Positions 1 to 8,146 of a stretch of DNA of 64,000 bases are shown here, piece by piece (the stretch's first letter is position 1; each line of letters starts with the position of its first letter). The position numbers and the translations under genes were made by a program. This stretch comes from Vibrio sp. SCSIO 43136 (GTDB lineage Bacteria > Pseudomonadota > Gammaproteobacteria > Enterobacterales > Vibrionaceae). The stretch covers positions 1,674,001-1,738,000 of the forward strand of contig NZ_CP071849.1 of assembly GCF_023716565.1 (NCBI RefSeq). The letters are read 5' to 3'. The notes under the pieces were generated by a model that was not told the DNA's origin, searched no databases, and saw only the letters and a program-made list of their open reading frames with translations.

Positions 1-1
1 A

Positions 2-370
2 ATGACAAGTGGCAGCCTATTCGCACTGCTTACCATCGTCGGCTGCCAAGCAGCCCCTCAAAGCCATTCAGGCTGTGAACCGCAAAACTGGGATGACGCC
101 AATATCTCCCATGAACACGCATTCATGGCCCATCAAAAGGCAATGGCACTGTTAGAAAGTCGGCCCACCAGCGACAGCGAATGGCAACAGAGTCTTAATG
201 TTGAATTAGAGACCTTGACTCAATCGGGGTTGGAGCTGATGAGCCTAGTCAAATCGTGCCGTGGTACAGACCAAGAGGCTGATGCAAAAGCATGGTATCA
301 GGACGTTTTCGAACTCCAAAACAAGGTAGCAAAACACTATCCAGACTACGTTGTTGGCCAGATGCCCTAG
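2..370 (+). CDS. Putative small lipoprotein, possibly 5'-truncated
   Basis: The frame opens with an ATG at the window edge and reads 122 residues to a stop. A short hydrophobic stretch ends in the lipobox-like T-I-V-G-C at residues 11-15, so the mature protein would be lipid-anchored at Cys15. The remainder is hydrophilic and probably helical, with two further cysteines. No family was recognised. The hydrophobic segment before the lipobox is short and there is no positively charged N-region, so the true start may lie upstream of the window. Function unknown. Confidence 0.55.
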   Translation: MTSGSLFALLTIVGCQAAPQSHSGCEPQNWDDANISHEHAFMAHQKAMALLESRPTSDSEWQQSLNVELETLTQSGLELMSLVKSCRGTDQEADAKAWYQDVFELQNKVAKHYPDYVVGQMP

Positions 371-587
371 CCTTCCACAACGTTTCTCATACGCTCGCAT
401 CATCCTTTTTATCCATCGAGTGCACGGTTGATAAATCACCAAAACAGTAGTAGCCTTGTCGCTAGGCAAGTTGGGGGCCTACCTCGCAAAAGCGATAGTA
501 CCAACACGACAAACAAACTAAGCAAGCATTTCACTTGCATATCATCCCGCAACCGATAGCGAGTAGGTTGACTGTTAGGAGGACGAT

Positions 588-1010
588 ATGCGTCATCAAG
601 ACAACCCTGATCTTCAATTATGGCTTCGAGAAGCCAAGGTTCTGCACAAAGCCGCGTTATCACCATCTTTGGCAAATTCCCTACCCGTACTTCGGCGCTT
701 ACTCAGTGCAAAAGTGTTAGAGGGTATCTCTTTGCCTGAACTCAAAAGCCAGTCTGAGATCATTCAGCGTAAACACTTATTGCATATGCTGGCGGCCGAG
801 AATGGTAAGCGTTGCTGGGCCGAGTTTAAACAACAAATAGAATCTGCCCCACAAGGCTCGATACTACCCAATAGCCTGGAACTGAAAGAAGCAGGTTACC
901 CAGTGTTATGGTTCTCTTCGCTAAGCGAAGCAAATCGCTACAGCGAAGAGCACGGCGGGAAAGTAATCAAAGTTGGCGAGCAGGCTGCGGTTACGCCGAA
1001 AATGGAGTAA
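588..1010 (+). CDS. Hypothetical cytoplasmic protein (140 aa)
   Basis: The ATG follows a strong Shine-Dalgarno (TTAGGAGGACG), which supports the start. The 140-residue product has no signal peptide or membrane segment and looks mostly helical. The C-terminal part contains short beta-prone stretches. No domain was recognised. It stands alone, with no obvious operon partner: the next gene downstream is convergent. Function unknown; reality of the gene rests on the ribosome-binding site and its ordinary composition. Confidence 0.6.
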   Translation: MRHQDNPDLQLWLREAKVLHKAALSPSLANSLPVLRRLLSAKVLEGISLPELKSQSEIIQRKHLLHMLAAENGKRCWAEFKQQIESAPQGSILPNSLELKEAGYPVLWFSSLSEANRYSEEHGGKVIKVGEQAAVTPKME

Positions 1011-1069
1011 TTGGACATGTTGACCTAAAGACGGTTAACTTTAAATGGCGGCACCCTAAGTGTCGCCAT

Positions 1070-1360
1070 TCATGCCGCTATCAATCCATTGCGCACCAAG
1101 GCTCGACGTACATTCTTACACATCTTGCCAAAGCGTCTTAATTCATCGAAGGTTGGGGAAATGTTTTGATCGATCTGATGCTGCCAGTATTGAAGCTCTG
1201 AATCGACAAGCTCCATCAGCTTTTTAGGACACCCCGTACATAAGCTATCCACGCCACATTTAAACGTCTCTTCCTGATACAAAGGAAACTGCGCTTTTAC
1301 TGCATCAATGATCTGTTGCATTGCAGTGATACGGTCAGGCTTTTGGCTCGATGTAGGCAT
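1070..1360 (-). CDS. Conserved hypothetical Cys-containing protein (96 aa)
   Basis: An upstream in-frame ATG exists at 1429, but the ATG at 1360 (M-P-T-S-S-Q) gives a more natural soluble product; the extra upstream residues look like read-through. The protein has a Cys cluster (C-G-V-D-S-L-C-T-G-C-P-K-K) that could be a metal or redox site, followed by a basic C-terminus. No ribosome-binding site is convincing for either start. Family not identified; function unknown. Confidence 0.5.
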   Translation of the reverse strand: MPTSSQKPDRITAMQQIIDAVKAQFPLYQEETFKCGVDSLCTGCPKKLMELVDSELQYWQHQIDQNISPTFDELRRFGKMCKNVRRALVRNGLIAA

Positions 1361-1593
1361 AGTTAACTTAATGTGGCTAAATGGTGGCTCATAAACTAAC
1401 AGACCACTGAACACGGTCAAGATACCCAAAAGTGGTGATTAGAAAATCTCACTCAGTCGCTGGGCGAGATAACCGATAATGTTTGACTGTTTAGCTATTT
1501 TTGCTTTTGCTCAAATGGCTCGCTACGAGTTCAAACTAGCGAAAATGAAAAAAACCAATAATAGTTAGATCAAACGACAAGAAGATTGACGTG

Positions 1594-1809
1594 CTATTGC
1601 CAGCCAAGCCGCCAAGTGTTGCTGTCTTTTAGCTCTCGCCACTCTATGTGATATTCGTTTCCAGAAATGACCGCTTGAATGACGCAATCGGTGATCCGCT
1701 GCTCTTCATCAAAGCTGACCGATGTAACGGCAAAATGCTTTTCCTTTTTCTCGACCACGACTTTGGTCCACTTACTATTGAGTAGAGCCTTTGGGCTGAT
1801 CTTGTTCAT
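1594..1809 (-). CDS. Trp-rich small protein, TIGR02450 family
   Basis: The 71-residue protein begins with N-K-I-S-P-K-A-L-L-x-S-K-W-T, the hallmark of the TIGR02450/DUF2389 family of small tryptophan-rich proteins, and has further Trp residues near the C-terminus (E-W-R-E-L, W-R-L-G-W-Q). The family has no assigned biochemical role. Its ATG overlaps the TGA of the upstream CIA30-like gene (ATGA), so the two are probably translationally coupled within one operon that starts with the DUF3081-like gene. Confidence 0.8.
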   Translation of the reverse strand: MNKISPKALLNSKWTKVVVEKKEKHFAVTSVSFDEEQRITDCVIQAVISGNEYHIEWRELKDSNTWRLGWQ

Positions 1810-2408
1810 CGGGTCTCCTTGGAAGCTGCAAAATCTAAATGGAATAATTTGAGTTCGAAAGGTCCAGAACGTTTGTCCGCAATCAGCAAGCCAACTTGTT
1901 CTATATCAGCAGCCACCAATACAGGAGCCCCCTCTACTAACCGCCCTCTAAACACCGCAATAAAATCGTTCAGTAAAAAAGATTGCTTGATGCGCTGGCC
2001 TTCCGTGGTTGAAAACTCATGTTTGTAGGTGATCCGATTCCCACCTTTCCAAGTTGCCAAGCGTAGTTGATAAGTACGCCCATCACCTTCAAACTCCAGA
2101 ACCACAGAATCTACCTTGCTCTCAAGCGCAGAGATCTGGCGGGTCACAGAGCTAAACCCACCATTATTCTCTAAAGACAATCTGCCAACAAAGTGACTCG
2201 TCACGCCATTAAAAGCGATGGTGCCTTGGGAGATACCACCCATGACATTATCGTTAGTTGTGCGCCAAGCGTCGTGCTCTTCACGCTGGGTAAAATCAAT
2301 CATAAAATTCTCTGAGGCCATGGTACTGACGGAGCAAAGCATTAAGATAACCAGAGTTAGCCAAGATGCTATCGATGCGAAAGGAGAGGGTTGTAAAACG
2401 TTACTCAC
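1806..2408 (-). CDS. CIA30-family exported protein
   Basis: The 200-residue product has an N-terminal hydrophobic signal segment (about residues 12-31, ending near M-A-S), followed by a CIA30-type jelly-roll. The conserved block W-R-T-T-N-D-N-V-M-G-G-I-S-Q-G and the following N-G-G-F-S-S-V are typical of this fold. CIA30 was named for a mitochondrial complex I assembly factor; bacterial members are generally periplasmic proteins of unknown role. The start codon is GTG behind a very strong ribosome-binding site (GAGGAGGT). It lies 9 nt after the DUF3081-like gene and overlaps the Trp-rich gene by 4 nt, forming a three-gene operon. Confidence 0.8.
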   Translation of the reverse strand: MSNVLQPSPFASIASWLTLVILMLCSVSTMASENFMIDFTQREEHDAWRTTNDNVMGGISQGTIAFNGVTSHFVGRLSLENNGGFSSVTRQISALESKVDSVVLEFEGDGRTYQLRLATWKGGNRITYKHEFSTTEGQRIKQSFLLNDFIAVFRGRLVEGAPVLVAADIEQVGLLIADKRSGPFELKLFHLDFAASKETR

Positions 2409-2417
2409 GGTACCTCC

Positions 2418-2684
2418 TCAGTGCACGAGTTTATGGGCATTTAGCGCCAAGCACTGCTGAGTGAATTCTTCAAAGCTGGCTTCCTTGCGGTAGTCAATTT
2501 TCAGGGAACCATGGAACATCAAGGTCACGGTGACATCTTTAAAACCCAACCAGCAGGTGTAGCCGTCATAATCGTGCCAAGCCTGCATGTCACCCAATTG
2601 GAACTTGTGATCGTGTCTCTCCCCTCTTGAGCGAATAAAATCAAAAACTTGAAGGAAATCTTTTACCGTGAGCTTGTTGTCCAT
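2418..2684 (-). CDS. DUF3081-like small protein
   Basis: The start is placed at the ATG at 2684 because it follows GGAG; an upstream in-frame ATG at 2735 lacks a ribosome-binding site. The 88-residue product (M-D-N-K-L-T-V-K-D-F-L-Q-V-F-D-F-I) contains the central D-Y-D-G-Y-T-C-W-L segment that I associate with the DUF3081 family of vibrios and relatives. There is no signal or membrane segment. It is the first gene of a three-gene operon with the CIA30-like and Trp-rich genes. Function unknown; the family assignment is from memory. Confidence 0.65.
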   Translation of the reverse strand: MDNKLTVKDFLQVFDFIRSRGERHDHKFQLGDMQAWHDYDGYTCWLGFKDVTVTLMFHGSLKIDYRKEASFEEFTQQCLALNAHKLVH

Positions 2685-2844
2685 CGAATAACTCCACGTA
2701 TTGGGTTTACTGCGTTCATACGTAGAACATGACACGCTCGATCACTCTAGTTTTCCAAGCTACTGTAATCATTGAAAACGTAGTCAAAAAGTGGGGAGTT
2801 GTCCGCTTCTATCAACAAGCAAAAAACTTTGGAATTAATTACCC

Positions 2845-3729
2845 CTACTCCTGCCAGTTGGCGAAATGCTCAAGTAAATAATCAATAGCGAGCCGGGCTC
2901 TCATTGGAAGAAAACGGCGATTTTGATAGACGATCCAACTGCTTGAGCCGCTGCCCCAGTATGGTTCAAGAACAGGTTGCAAGCGACCATCGGCTAGCGC
3001 ACCGTTAAATGAACTCTTGGGTAGATATGCTATACCCAATCCTTGCTCACATGCCGCTAATACCACATTAGGGTTGTTACTACGCATGCGGCCTTGCACC
3101 TTTACCCCATTTAACGCCTGACCACTCTCTTCAAACAGCCACACATCTTTGTTGGCAATAATACAACTGTGTTGTTTAAGTTGTTCAGGGTGGGAGGGCT
3201 GACCAAACTGGTCGATGTACGCTTGGCTTGCGGCTGCAGCCATAGGGCGGTCAATCAGCTTTCGAGCCACAAGACCGGAATCATTTAGTCGTCCATACCG
3301 GATGGCGAAGTCAAAACCCTCTTCCACGAAATTCACCATCTTGGTATTAAAATCGATATCGATACTCAGTTTGGGGTGTTGCTTTGCAAACGCCATCAAG
3401 GCAGGTGCAACATGGTTTTCCGATAGAGCACCCGCAGCGCTCACTCGCAGTGTTCCACTAAGCTGGGTTTGCTGTGAAGTCACTAGCTCGTTGGCCTGTT
3501 GCAGACCAATAACTAACTCTTTGCACTGTTGGTAATAGATCTCTCCCGCTTCGGTCAAACTGACCATGCGTGTCGTACGAGCAAACAATGCAGTGCCTAT
3601 ACGCTCCTCAAGGCGAGTCACTTGTCGGCTGACATGGCTGGTACTGCAACCCAACTGTTTCGCCGCAGTAGAGAACCCTCGGCTTTCAGCCACAGCAACA
3701 AATTCGTTAATGCCTTCAAAACTGTCCAT
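2845..3729 (-). CDS. LysR-family transcriptional regulator
   Basis: Typical LysR protein of 294 residues when started at the ATG at 3729 (M-D-S-F-E-G-I), behind a GGGGA ribosome-binding site; the longer in-frame extension to 3810 is not LysR-like. The N-terminal winged helix (A-A-K-Q-L-G-C-S-T-S-H-V-S-R-Q-V-T-R-L-E) is followed by a substrate-binding domain. It is divergent from the DJ-1/PfpI-like gene at 3873. A 16-bp palindrome sits in the shared intergenic region, so it probably controls that gene and itself. The effector is unknown. Confidence 0.9.
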   Translation of the reverse strand: MDSFEGINEFVAVAESRGFSTAAKQLGCSTSHVSRQVTRLEERIGTALFARTTRMVSLTEAGEIYYQQCKELVIGLQQANELVTSQQTQLSGTLRVSAAGALSENHVAPALMAFAKQHPKLSIDIDFNTKMVNFVEEGFDFAIRYGRLNDSGLVARKLIDRPMAAAASQAYIDQFGQPSHPEQLKQHSCIIANKDVWLFEESGQALNGVKVQGRMRSNNPNVVLAACEQGLGIAYLPKSSFNGALADGRLQPVLEPYWGSGSSSWIVYQNRRFLPMRARLAIDYLLEHFANWQE

Positions 3730-3765
3730 GAGAGTCCCCGATACGAAATTTCTACCATTGAAATT

Positions 3766-3781
3766 ATTGCTATATAGCAAT
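3766..3781. promoter_or_regulatory. Palindrome between LysR and DJ-1-like genes
   Basis: Perfect 16-bp palindrome ATTGCTATATAGCAAT in the 143-bp divergent region. Position and symmetry suit a LysR-family binding site controlling both directions; assignment is inference. Confidence 0.5.
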
Positions 3782-3872
3782 ATTGATTTGCAATTTAGGC
3801 GTATTATCATTCAATTGAACACAAATTAGAATCAAATGGTCAAAATGAGAACGACTCGTAAAGGATTGAACC

Positions 3873-4544
3873 ATGAAGAAAGTACTAATTGTTGTTACCA
3901 ACCACGCCACTTTGGGTGAAACAGACCAATCGAACGGCACTTACGCACCAGAACTCACTCATGCCCTGAGCGAGTTATTAAAAGCTGGACTAGATTACGA
4001 CATTGCGTCAATCAAAGGCGGTGAAGCACCTCTTTATGGTACGGACATCGCTGAAGACAGTGTTAACTCAGAAATCCTCGCCAGTGCTGATTTCCAAAAC
4101 AGAATCAACAACACCATTCCCGTTTCTCAGGTGAATGGTGATCACTACGATGCTATTTTCTACCCGGGTGGATTTGGCCTTCTATCTGACCTTGCAAACA
4201 ATGATGCCTTTGCCCAAATTGCGGCCAAGCATTACGAAGGTGGCGGTATTGTAGCGGCAGTTTGTCACGGCCCAGGTGCTTTGCTGCCAATCACGCTAAG
4301 TAATGGTGAGAAACTGTTGGCCTCTAAGTCCGTCACTGGATTTACTCGTGAAGAAGAAGTCGACTTTGGCACCATCAATGACATTCCATTCCTACTAGAA
4401 GAGTCGCTTGCTCGTAGCGCCGCCCGATACACGAAAGTGCAGCCTTGGCAAGAATTGGTACTAGAAGATGACCGAGTGATCACGGGCCAAAACCCAACCA
4501 GTGCTCACGGTGTAGGTAAAGCGATCGTAAAACTGCTCGCCTAA
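3873..4544 (+). CDS. DJ-1/PfpI family glutamine amidotransferase-like protein
   Basis: The 223-residue protein has the DJ-1/PfpI flavodoxin-like fold. The nucleophile elbow A-A-V-C-H-G-P-G-A-L-L places the catalytic Cys at 131 next to His132, and an early conserved Glu27 (A-P-E-L) can form the rest of the site. Family members act as glyoxalase III/deglycase-like enzymes, chaperones or uncharacterised hydrolases, usually in stress responses. It starts after AAAGGATTGAACC and is divergent from a LysR gene, a common arrangement for inducible detoxification genes. The exact reaction is unknown. Confidence 0.85.
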   Translation: MKKVLIVVTNHATLGETDQSNGTYAPELTHALSELLKAGLDYDIASIKGGEAPLYGTDIAEDSVNSEILASADFQNRINNTIPVSQVNGDHYDAIFYPGGFGLLSDLANNDAFAQIAAKHYEGGGIVAAVCHGPGALLPITLSNGEKLLASKSVTGFTREEEVDFGTINDIPFLLEESLARSAARYTKVQPWQELVLEDDRVITGQNPTSAHGVGKAIVKLLA

Positions 4545-4567
4545 TTCTGCCCCTCAAAATACTGACT

Positions 4568-4588
4568 AACGGCGCAATTAGCGCCGTT
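4568..4588. terminator. Hairpin after DJ-1-like gene
   Basis: Inverted repeat AACGGCGC-AATTA-GCGCCGTT, 24 bp after the stop codon. Strong stem but only a weak T tract, so termination is likely rather than certain. Confidence 0.5.
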
Positions 4589-4727
4589 CTGCTACCTTAC
4601 TCATGCATGTTCGATGCTCCTATCACCATTCCAACCCCGACGAACATCAAATTTTTACCGAATCTAATGCGCTCCAAGTCCTATTTTTCCCGACAAAAAA
4701 GTACAAAATTCTACCCAATCCACAATC

Positions 4728-4737
4728 GTAACGTTAC
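4728..4737. promoter_or_regulatory. Mannan-regulon operator upstream of the first GH5
   Basis: Core GTAACGTTAC, extended as ATCGTAACGTTACGCAT, 71 bp upstream of the mannanase start. It is the same even-spaced palindrome with central CG found before the other mannan genes; LacI-family repressors bind such sites. Binding by the LacI protein at 29.6 kb is inferred. A second inverted repeat, GTTAGG-TGC-CCTAAC, lies at 4772-4786 just before the ribosome-binding site. Confidence 0.7.
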
Positions 4738-4808
4738 GCATATGAACTAATTATCCTTGATTGCAACAATAGTTAGGTGCCCTAACAATACACAAATAAG
4801 GATAACCT

Positions 4809-6446
4809 ATGCTTAAAAGGACGCTAGTCATATCTACCATCAGTCTTGCAATTACCGCTTGTATGGACAGTTCTAAGGAAACCATGAGTGGTGATATCTC
4901 TCCCACCTTTCGAGGAAATGGTACCTCAGCCGCAACGATACGATATCAAGACAAAGATGTTTACCTAAATGGGGTAAACGTAGCTTGGCTGAATTTCGCT
5001 TCTGACTTCGGTAACGGCTTAGATGTAAGTAAGACCAATCAACTTCTGGATCAAGTCAAAGCCTCTGGTGGTAATGCGGTTCGTTGGTGGACACATACCA
5101 ATGGCACCATGAGCCCAGTGTGGAACGCCAGCGTAGATGCGGTTGCAGACGCAAGTGCGCAAGCTCAAATCATTGCTGACATCAAACAAGCGCTAGATAT
5201 CGCAGCAGGCAAAGACATGTATATCATGCTTAATCTCTGGTCATTCGATATGCTGGCGATCACTCAATACGGCGTTAACAATGTGATTGGTGCCAACTAC
5301 GCACTACTGACTGATCAAGCGATGAGAGAAAGTTACATCACCAATTTCCTCAATCCTCTTTTGGACTCCATCGCAGGACACCCAGCGCTCATTGGTATCG
5401 ATTTGTTCAATGAACCAGAAAACATGACCGAAAGCTGGTTCCTCGACAGAGAAAGTCTGGCTAGCCAGTATCATGTTACGCTAAATGACATTCACACCAC
5501 CACTGCGGTCTTAAGCGCAGCCATTCACGATTACGCTAAAGATCTAGGCCAAGAGGTACTGGTTACGACAGGTCCTAAGTCGATTGGTTTATACAATGCT
5601 GATGGATTTGGTGGAACCAACTACTACTCGGATGCCCAGATGATCAATCTTGGCGGCGCTAGTGCGCCACTTGATTACTACGCCCCGCACTATTATGACG
5701 ACATGGGCAAGCAAGGCGCTTGGTCTCCTTTCTACCACTATGCAAGTTACTGGGAGCTAGACAAACCCGTCGTGGTAGCTGAGTTTTTTGCTGACAATGA
5801 TGCCTACAAACCGGCGAGTTTTAACTACTATAACGACCCTATCGAAGAAGCTGAGCTCTGTGTTCGTCTGAAAAATTACCAATACGCTGGTGCATTTAGC
5901 TGGCAGTGGGGACACGATACATATCGCCAATCGACTTTAAACTGCGTCGCCGCTGCCGCTGGTAACGACCAACAGGAGCCAAGTGCCACACTTAGCTTTG
6001 AAGATGCTGCCCACTTAGTTCAAGTCAACGTAAACTCTGAAACGGGCTCGACCAGTGCCATGTCTCAGTCAAGCGATCAAGCGCAAGCGGGCAGCCAATC
6101 ACTTAAAATCGACCTAGATGAGCCAACGGGTGAGAAAAAAGTGTACGTTACTTTTGCCACCGATGCCGTCGCGCAGGTGAGTAAGTTAGATGTTTGGGTG
6201 TACTACCCACAATCACTTGCTGATGCAGGAGTGAACGGAGGCAAACTGTTCGCTAAAGATGGCAATTGGAATTGGAGTGAAGGACCTTGGGTTAACATCA
6301 CACCGGGGCAATGGACACTAGTCTCTTGGACACCATCACAACCAATGACTCAACTCAATGAGCTAGGCTTCCAGCTTTATGGTGATGCGTCGGGTAGTGA
6401 TTTAAATACCTCGTTTTATATTGATAGCGTTACTATCGGTGATTAA
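4809..6446 (+). CDS. Secreted GH5-type endo-beta-mannanase lipoprotein with C-terminal CBM
   Basis: The 545-residue protein starts with a lipoprotein signal (L-A-I-T-A-C, lipid Cys18) and carries a clan GH-A (alpha/beta)8 catalytic domain from about residue 40 to 390. The acid/base Glu202 lies in D-L-F-N-E-P and the nucleophile Glu325 in V-V-A-E-F-F, the classic GH5-like pair. Residues about 395-545 form a beta-sandwich resembling mannan-binding CBM27-type modules. Expected role: endo-cleavage of beta-1,4-mannan at the cell surface. A mannan-regulon operator precedes it and a terminator follows. GH5 membership and mannan specificity rest on motifs and context; another clan GH-A endoglycanase activity is possible. 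Confidence 0.75.
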   Translation: MLKRTLVISTISLAITACMDSSKETMSGDISPTFRGNGTSAATIRYQDKDVYLNGVNVAWLNFASDFGNGLDVSKTNQLLDQVKASGGNAVRWWTHTNGTMSPVWNASVDAVADASAQAQIIADIKQALDIAAGKDMYIMLNLWSFDMLAITQYGVNNVIGANYALLTDQAMRESYITNFLNPLLDSIAGHPALIGIDLFNEPENMTESWFLDRESLASQYHVTLNDIHTTTAVLSAAIHDYAKDLGQEVLVTTGPKSIGLYNADGFGGTNYYSDAQMINLGGASAPLDYYAPHYYDDMGKQGAWSPFYHYASYWELDKPVVVAEFFADNDAYKPASFNYYNDPIEEAELCVRLKNYQYAGAFSWQWGHDTYRQSTLNCVAAAAGNDQQEPSATLSFEDAAHLVQVNVNSETGSTSAMSQSSDQAQAGSQSLKIDLDEPTGEKKVYVTFATDAVAQVSKLDVWVYYPQSLADAGVNGGKLFAKDGNWNWSEGPWVNITPGQWTLVSWTPSQPMTQLNELGFQLYGDASGSDLNTSFYIDSVTIGD

Positions 6447-6454
6447 CAAAAAAA

Positions 6455-6492
6455 ATAAAAAAGGCGAGCTATCTAGCTCGCCTTTTTATTTT
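6455..6492. terminator. Bidirectional terminator
   Basis: Stem AAGGCGAGCT / AGCTCGCCTT with loop ATCT, flanked by an A tract on one side and T tract on the other; serves the mannanase (+) and, potentially, the PTS gene (-). Confidence 0.85.
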
Positions 6493-6545
6493 TTACACTC
6501 GAAAAACAAAATATAGTTAATATTTCTATCACTTAAGTGAGAATA

Positions 6546-7943
6546 TTAAACTCTAACTATTTCAACAGCACTTTTCATCGCTTGTTTAGTCGTACAATCA
6601 AACACATTTGAATGAGCGAATCTATCGACATCCTTGACCTGAATATCGTGTGCCAAAATTACAAGTTTTGCGTTGGCAATATCAACCGCTGACAGTCGAT
6701 TCTGAATACCATTTTGCCCTTGAGTTTCCACTTTAATCTTCAGCCCCGCCGCTGCGCCTGCTTTTTCCAATGCTTTGGCTGCCATGAATGTATGCGCTAC
6801 GCCAGATGGGCAACAGGTCACCGCAACGACATCATACTCGCCCTCTCCTGCGCTAATGGCTGCAGGTTCTGGTTGAGCTGGGCTTGAATCAGCACTGGCT
6901 TGGTTTTGGTCGACGGTCGGCTTCCATAGTCCGACGATTAGCGCCGTAGTCAATGCACCCGCAGCAATACCAATAATGTAGGAAATACGTCCTTCAACCA
7001 CAGGCACAACAATCAGACCGCCCCACGGTGCATGACACAAAACATTCGCCATAAAGCCGATAACGTTACCGACAATACCACCCGCTACAATGGCAGGCAG
7101 AACACGTAGTGGGTCATTCGCAGCAAATGGAATCGCACCTTCCGAGATACCGATCGAGCCCATAATCACTGCCGCTTTACCTGCTTCTTGCTCCTCTTGA
7201 GTAAACTTCTTCTTAAACAAGAAGGTCGCAAGTGCTAAGCCTAGTGGTGGTGTACAGATAGCGATAGCCACACCACCCATCAGCCAAGGCTGGGTGTCGA
7301 CCTGAGTTTGTGCAAATAGAGTTGCAACTTTGTTGATTGGACCGCCCATATCAAAGGCTGTCATACCACCAAGAATCGCACCTAATACTGCTTTCGATGC
7401 ACCAGCCATAGAGTTTAAGAACTCATTCATTGAGCCCATGAAAAGTTTAATTGGTTCACCGATGCCCCAAAGCACCAAACCGGCTGAAATTAATGTGCCG
7501 CCAAGCGGGTAAATGAAGTAAGCACCTAGCGCCGTTAAGTTTGCTGGTAGTGGGATTTTTTTAAGCTGATAAACCACGCCACCTGCGATGAAACCGGCAA
7601 CAATACAGCCTAGGAAGCCACCGCCCATATCCGCCATGATGCCAGAGGCAATCATTGCTGGCGCAAGTCCTGGTTTATCGGCAATTGAGTAACCGATGTA
7701 ACCACCAAGAATAATCGGAAACAGCACCAAACCCTTGATGCCAATGGTTGAGATGCCAGCCAGAATACCATCGGCTGGCACTGCGCCTTTACCGGAAATC
7801 ATCACAGCCAACGCCAATAATACCCCACCAGCTACAATGAAAGGCAGCATGTGCGAGGTACCAAATAATAGATGCCCTTTAAGGGTGCTCAGTGTACTTT
7901 TTATATCACGTTCATTCGTAGTTTGAGCGGTTAAGGTACTCAT
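6546..7943 (-). CDS. PTS fructose/mannose-type EIIC-EIIB permease
   Basis: The 465-residue protein has an N-terminal membrane EIIC domain (residues about 20-340; F-D-M-G-G-P-I-N-K-V-A and I-S-E-G-A-I-P-F-A motifs), a Pro/Ala-rich linker (345-368) and a C-terminal EIIB with phospho-Cys378 in C-P-S-G-V-A-H-T. The C-B order, without a fused EIIA, is unusual: most fructose permeases are B-C or A-B-C. Its EIIC is closely similar to that of the permease at 13806-15677. It must borrow a IIA, perhaps from 12522-13301 or 13806-15677. Likely substrate is mannose, fructose or a mannosyl sugar. A CRP-like site and a motif shared with the 11.4-kb promoter lie upstream. Confidence 0.85.
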   Translation of the reverse strand: MSTLTAQTTNERDIKSTLSTLKGHLLFGTSHMLPFIVAGGVLLALAVMISGKGAVPADGILAGISTIGIKGLVLFPIILGGYIGYSIADKPGLAPAMIASGIMADMGGGFLGCIVAGFIAGGVVYQLKKIPLPANLTALGAYFIYPLGGTLISAGLVLWGIGEPIKLFMGSMNEFLNSMAGASKAVLGAILGGMTAFDMGGPINKVATLFAQTQVDTQPWLMGGVAIAICTPPLGLALATFLFKKKFTQEEQEAGKAAVIMGSIGISEGAIPFAANDPLRVLPAIVAGGIVGNVIGFMANVLCHAPWGGLIVVPVVEGRISYIIGIAAGALTTALIVGLWKPTVDQNQASADSSPAQPEPAAISAGEGEYDVVAVTCCPSGVAHTFMAAKALEKAGAAAGLKIKVETQGQNGIQNRLSAVDIANAKLVILAHDIQVKDVDRFAHSNVFDCTTKQAMKSAVEIVRV

Positions 7944-8054
7944 AATACGACTCCTTGTATTGGATTATATTTAATTTGTTACTTTGTTTTTCTTGTTATT
8001 AATTTAGGAATAACTCGCCGACTTATAAATAGCAAAATAAGTGCAACAGCAGTA

Positions 8055-8093
8055 CATTTGTAACCACAAATATTGAATGTGACTGGCGTCATA
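8055..8093 (-). promoter_or_regulatory. Putative activator site plus CRP-like site
   Basis: CATTTGTAAC followed by an AATATTG element (8055-8075), then TGTGA-CTGGCG-TCATA (8078-8093), a fair match to the CRP consensus TGTGA-N6-TCACA. The same order of elements occurs at 11421-11459. It lies 112-150 bp upstream of the EIICB gene. Use by the nearby AraC regulator is inference. Confidence 0.5.
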
Positions 8094-8105
8094 TCTGCTA
8101 AAATA

Positions 8106-8133
8106 AAAAAACCTCGCCGCAGCGAGGTTTTTT
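8106..8133. terminator. Terminator after manA (PTS cluster)
   Basis: Stem AAAAAACCTCGC / GCGAGGTTTTTT with loop CGCA, just past the stop of the - strand manA; suggests the EIICB gene further down is transcribed separately. Confidence 0.85.
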
Positions 8134-8146
8134 ATTACTTTTAGGA

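Noticed and set aside
7060..7069. ATAACGTTAC inside the EIICB gene
   Set aside because: It encodes G-N-V-I-G of a conserved membrane loop, and the A/T flanks of real operators are missing, so probably chance.
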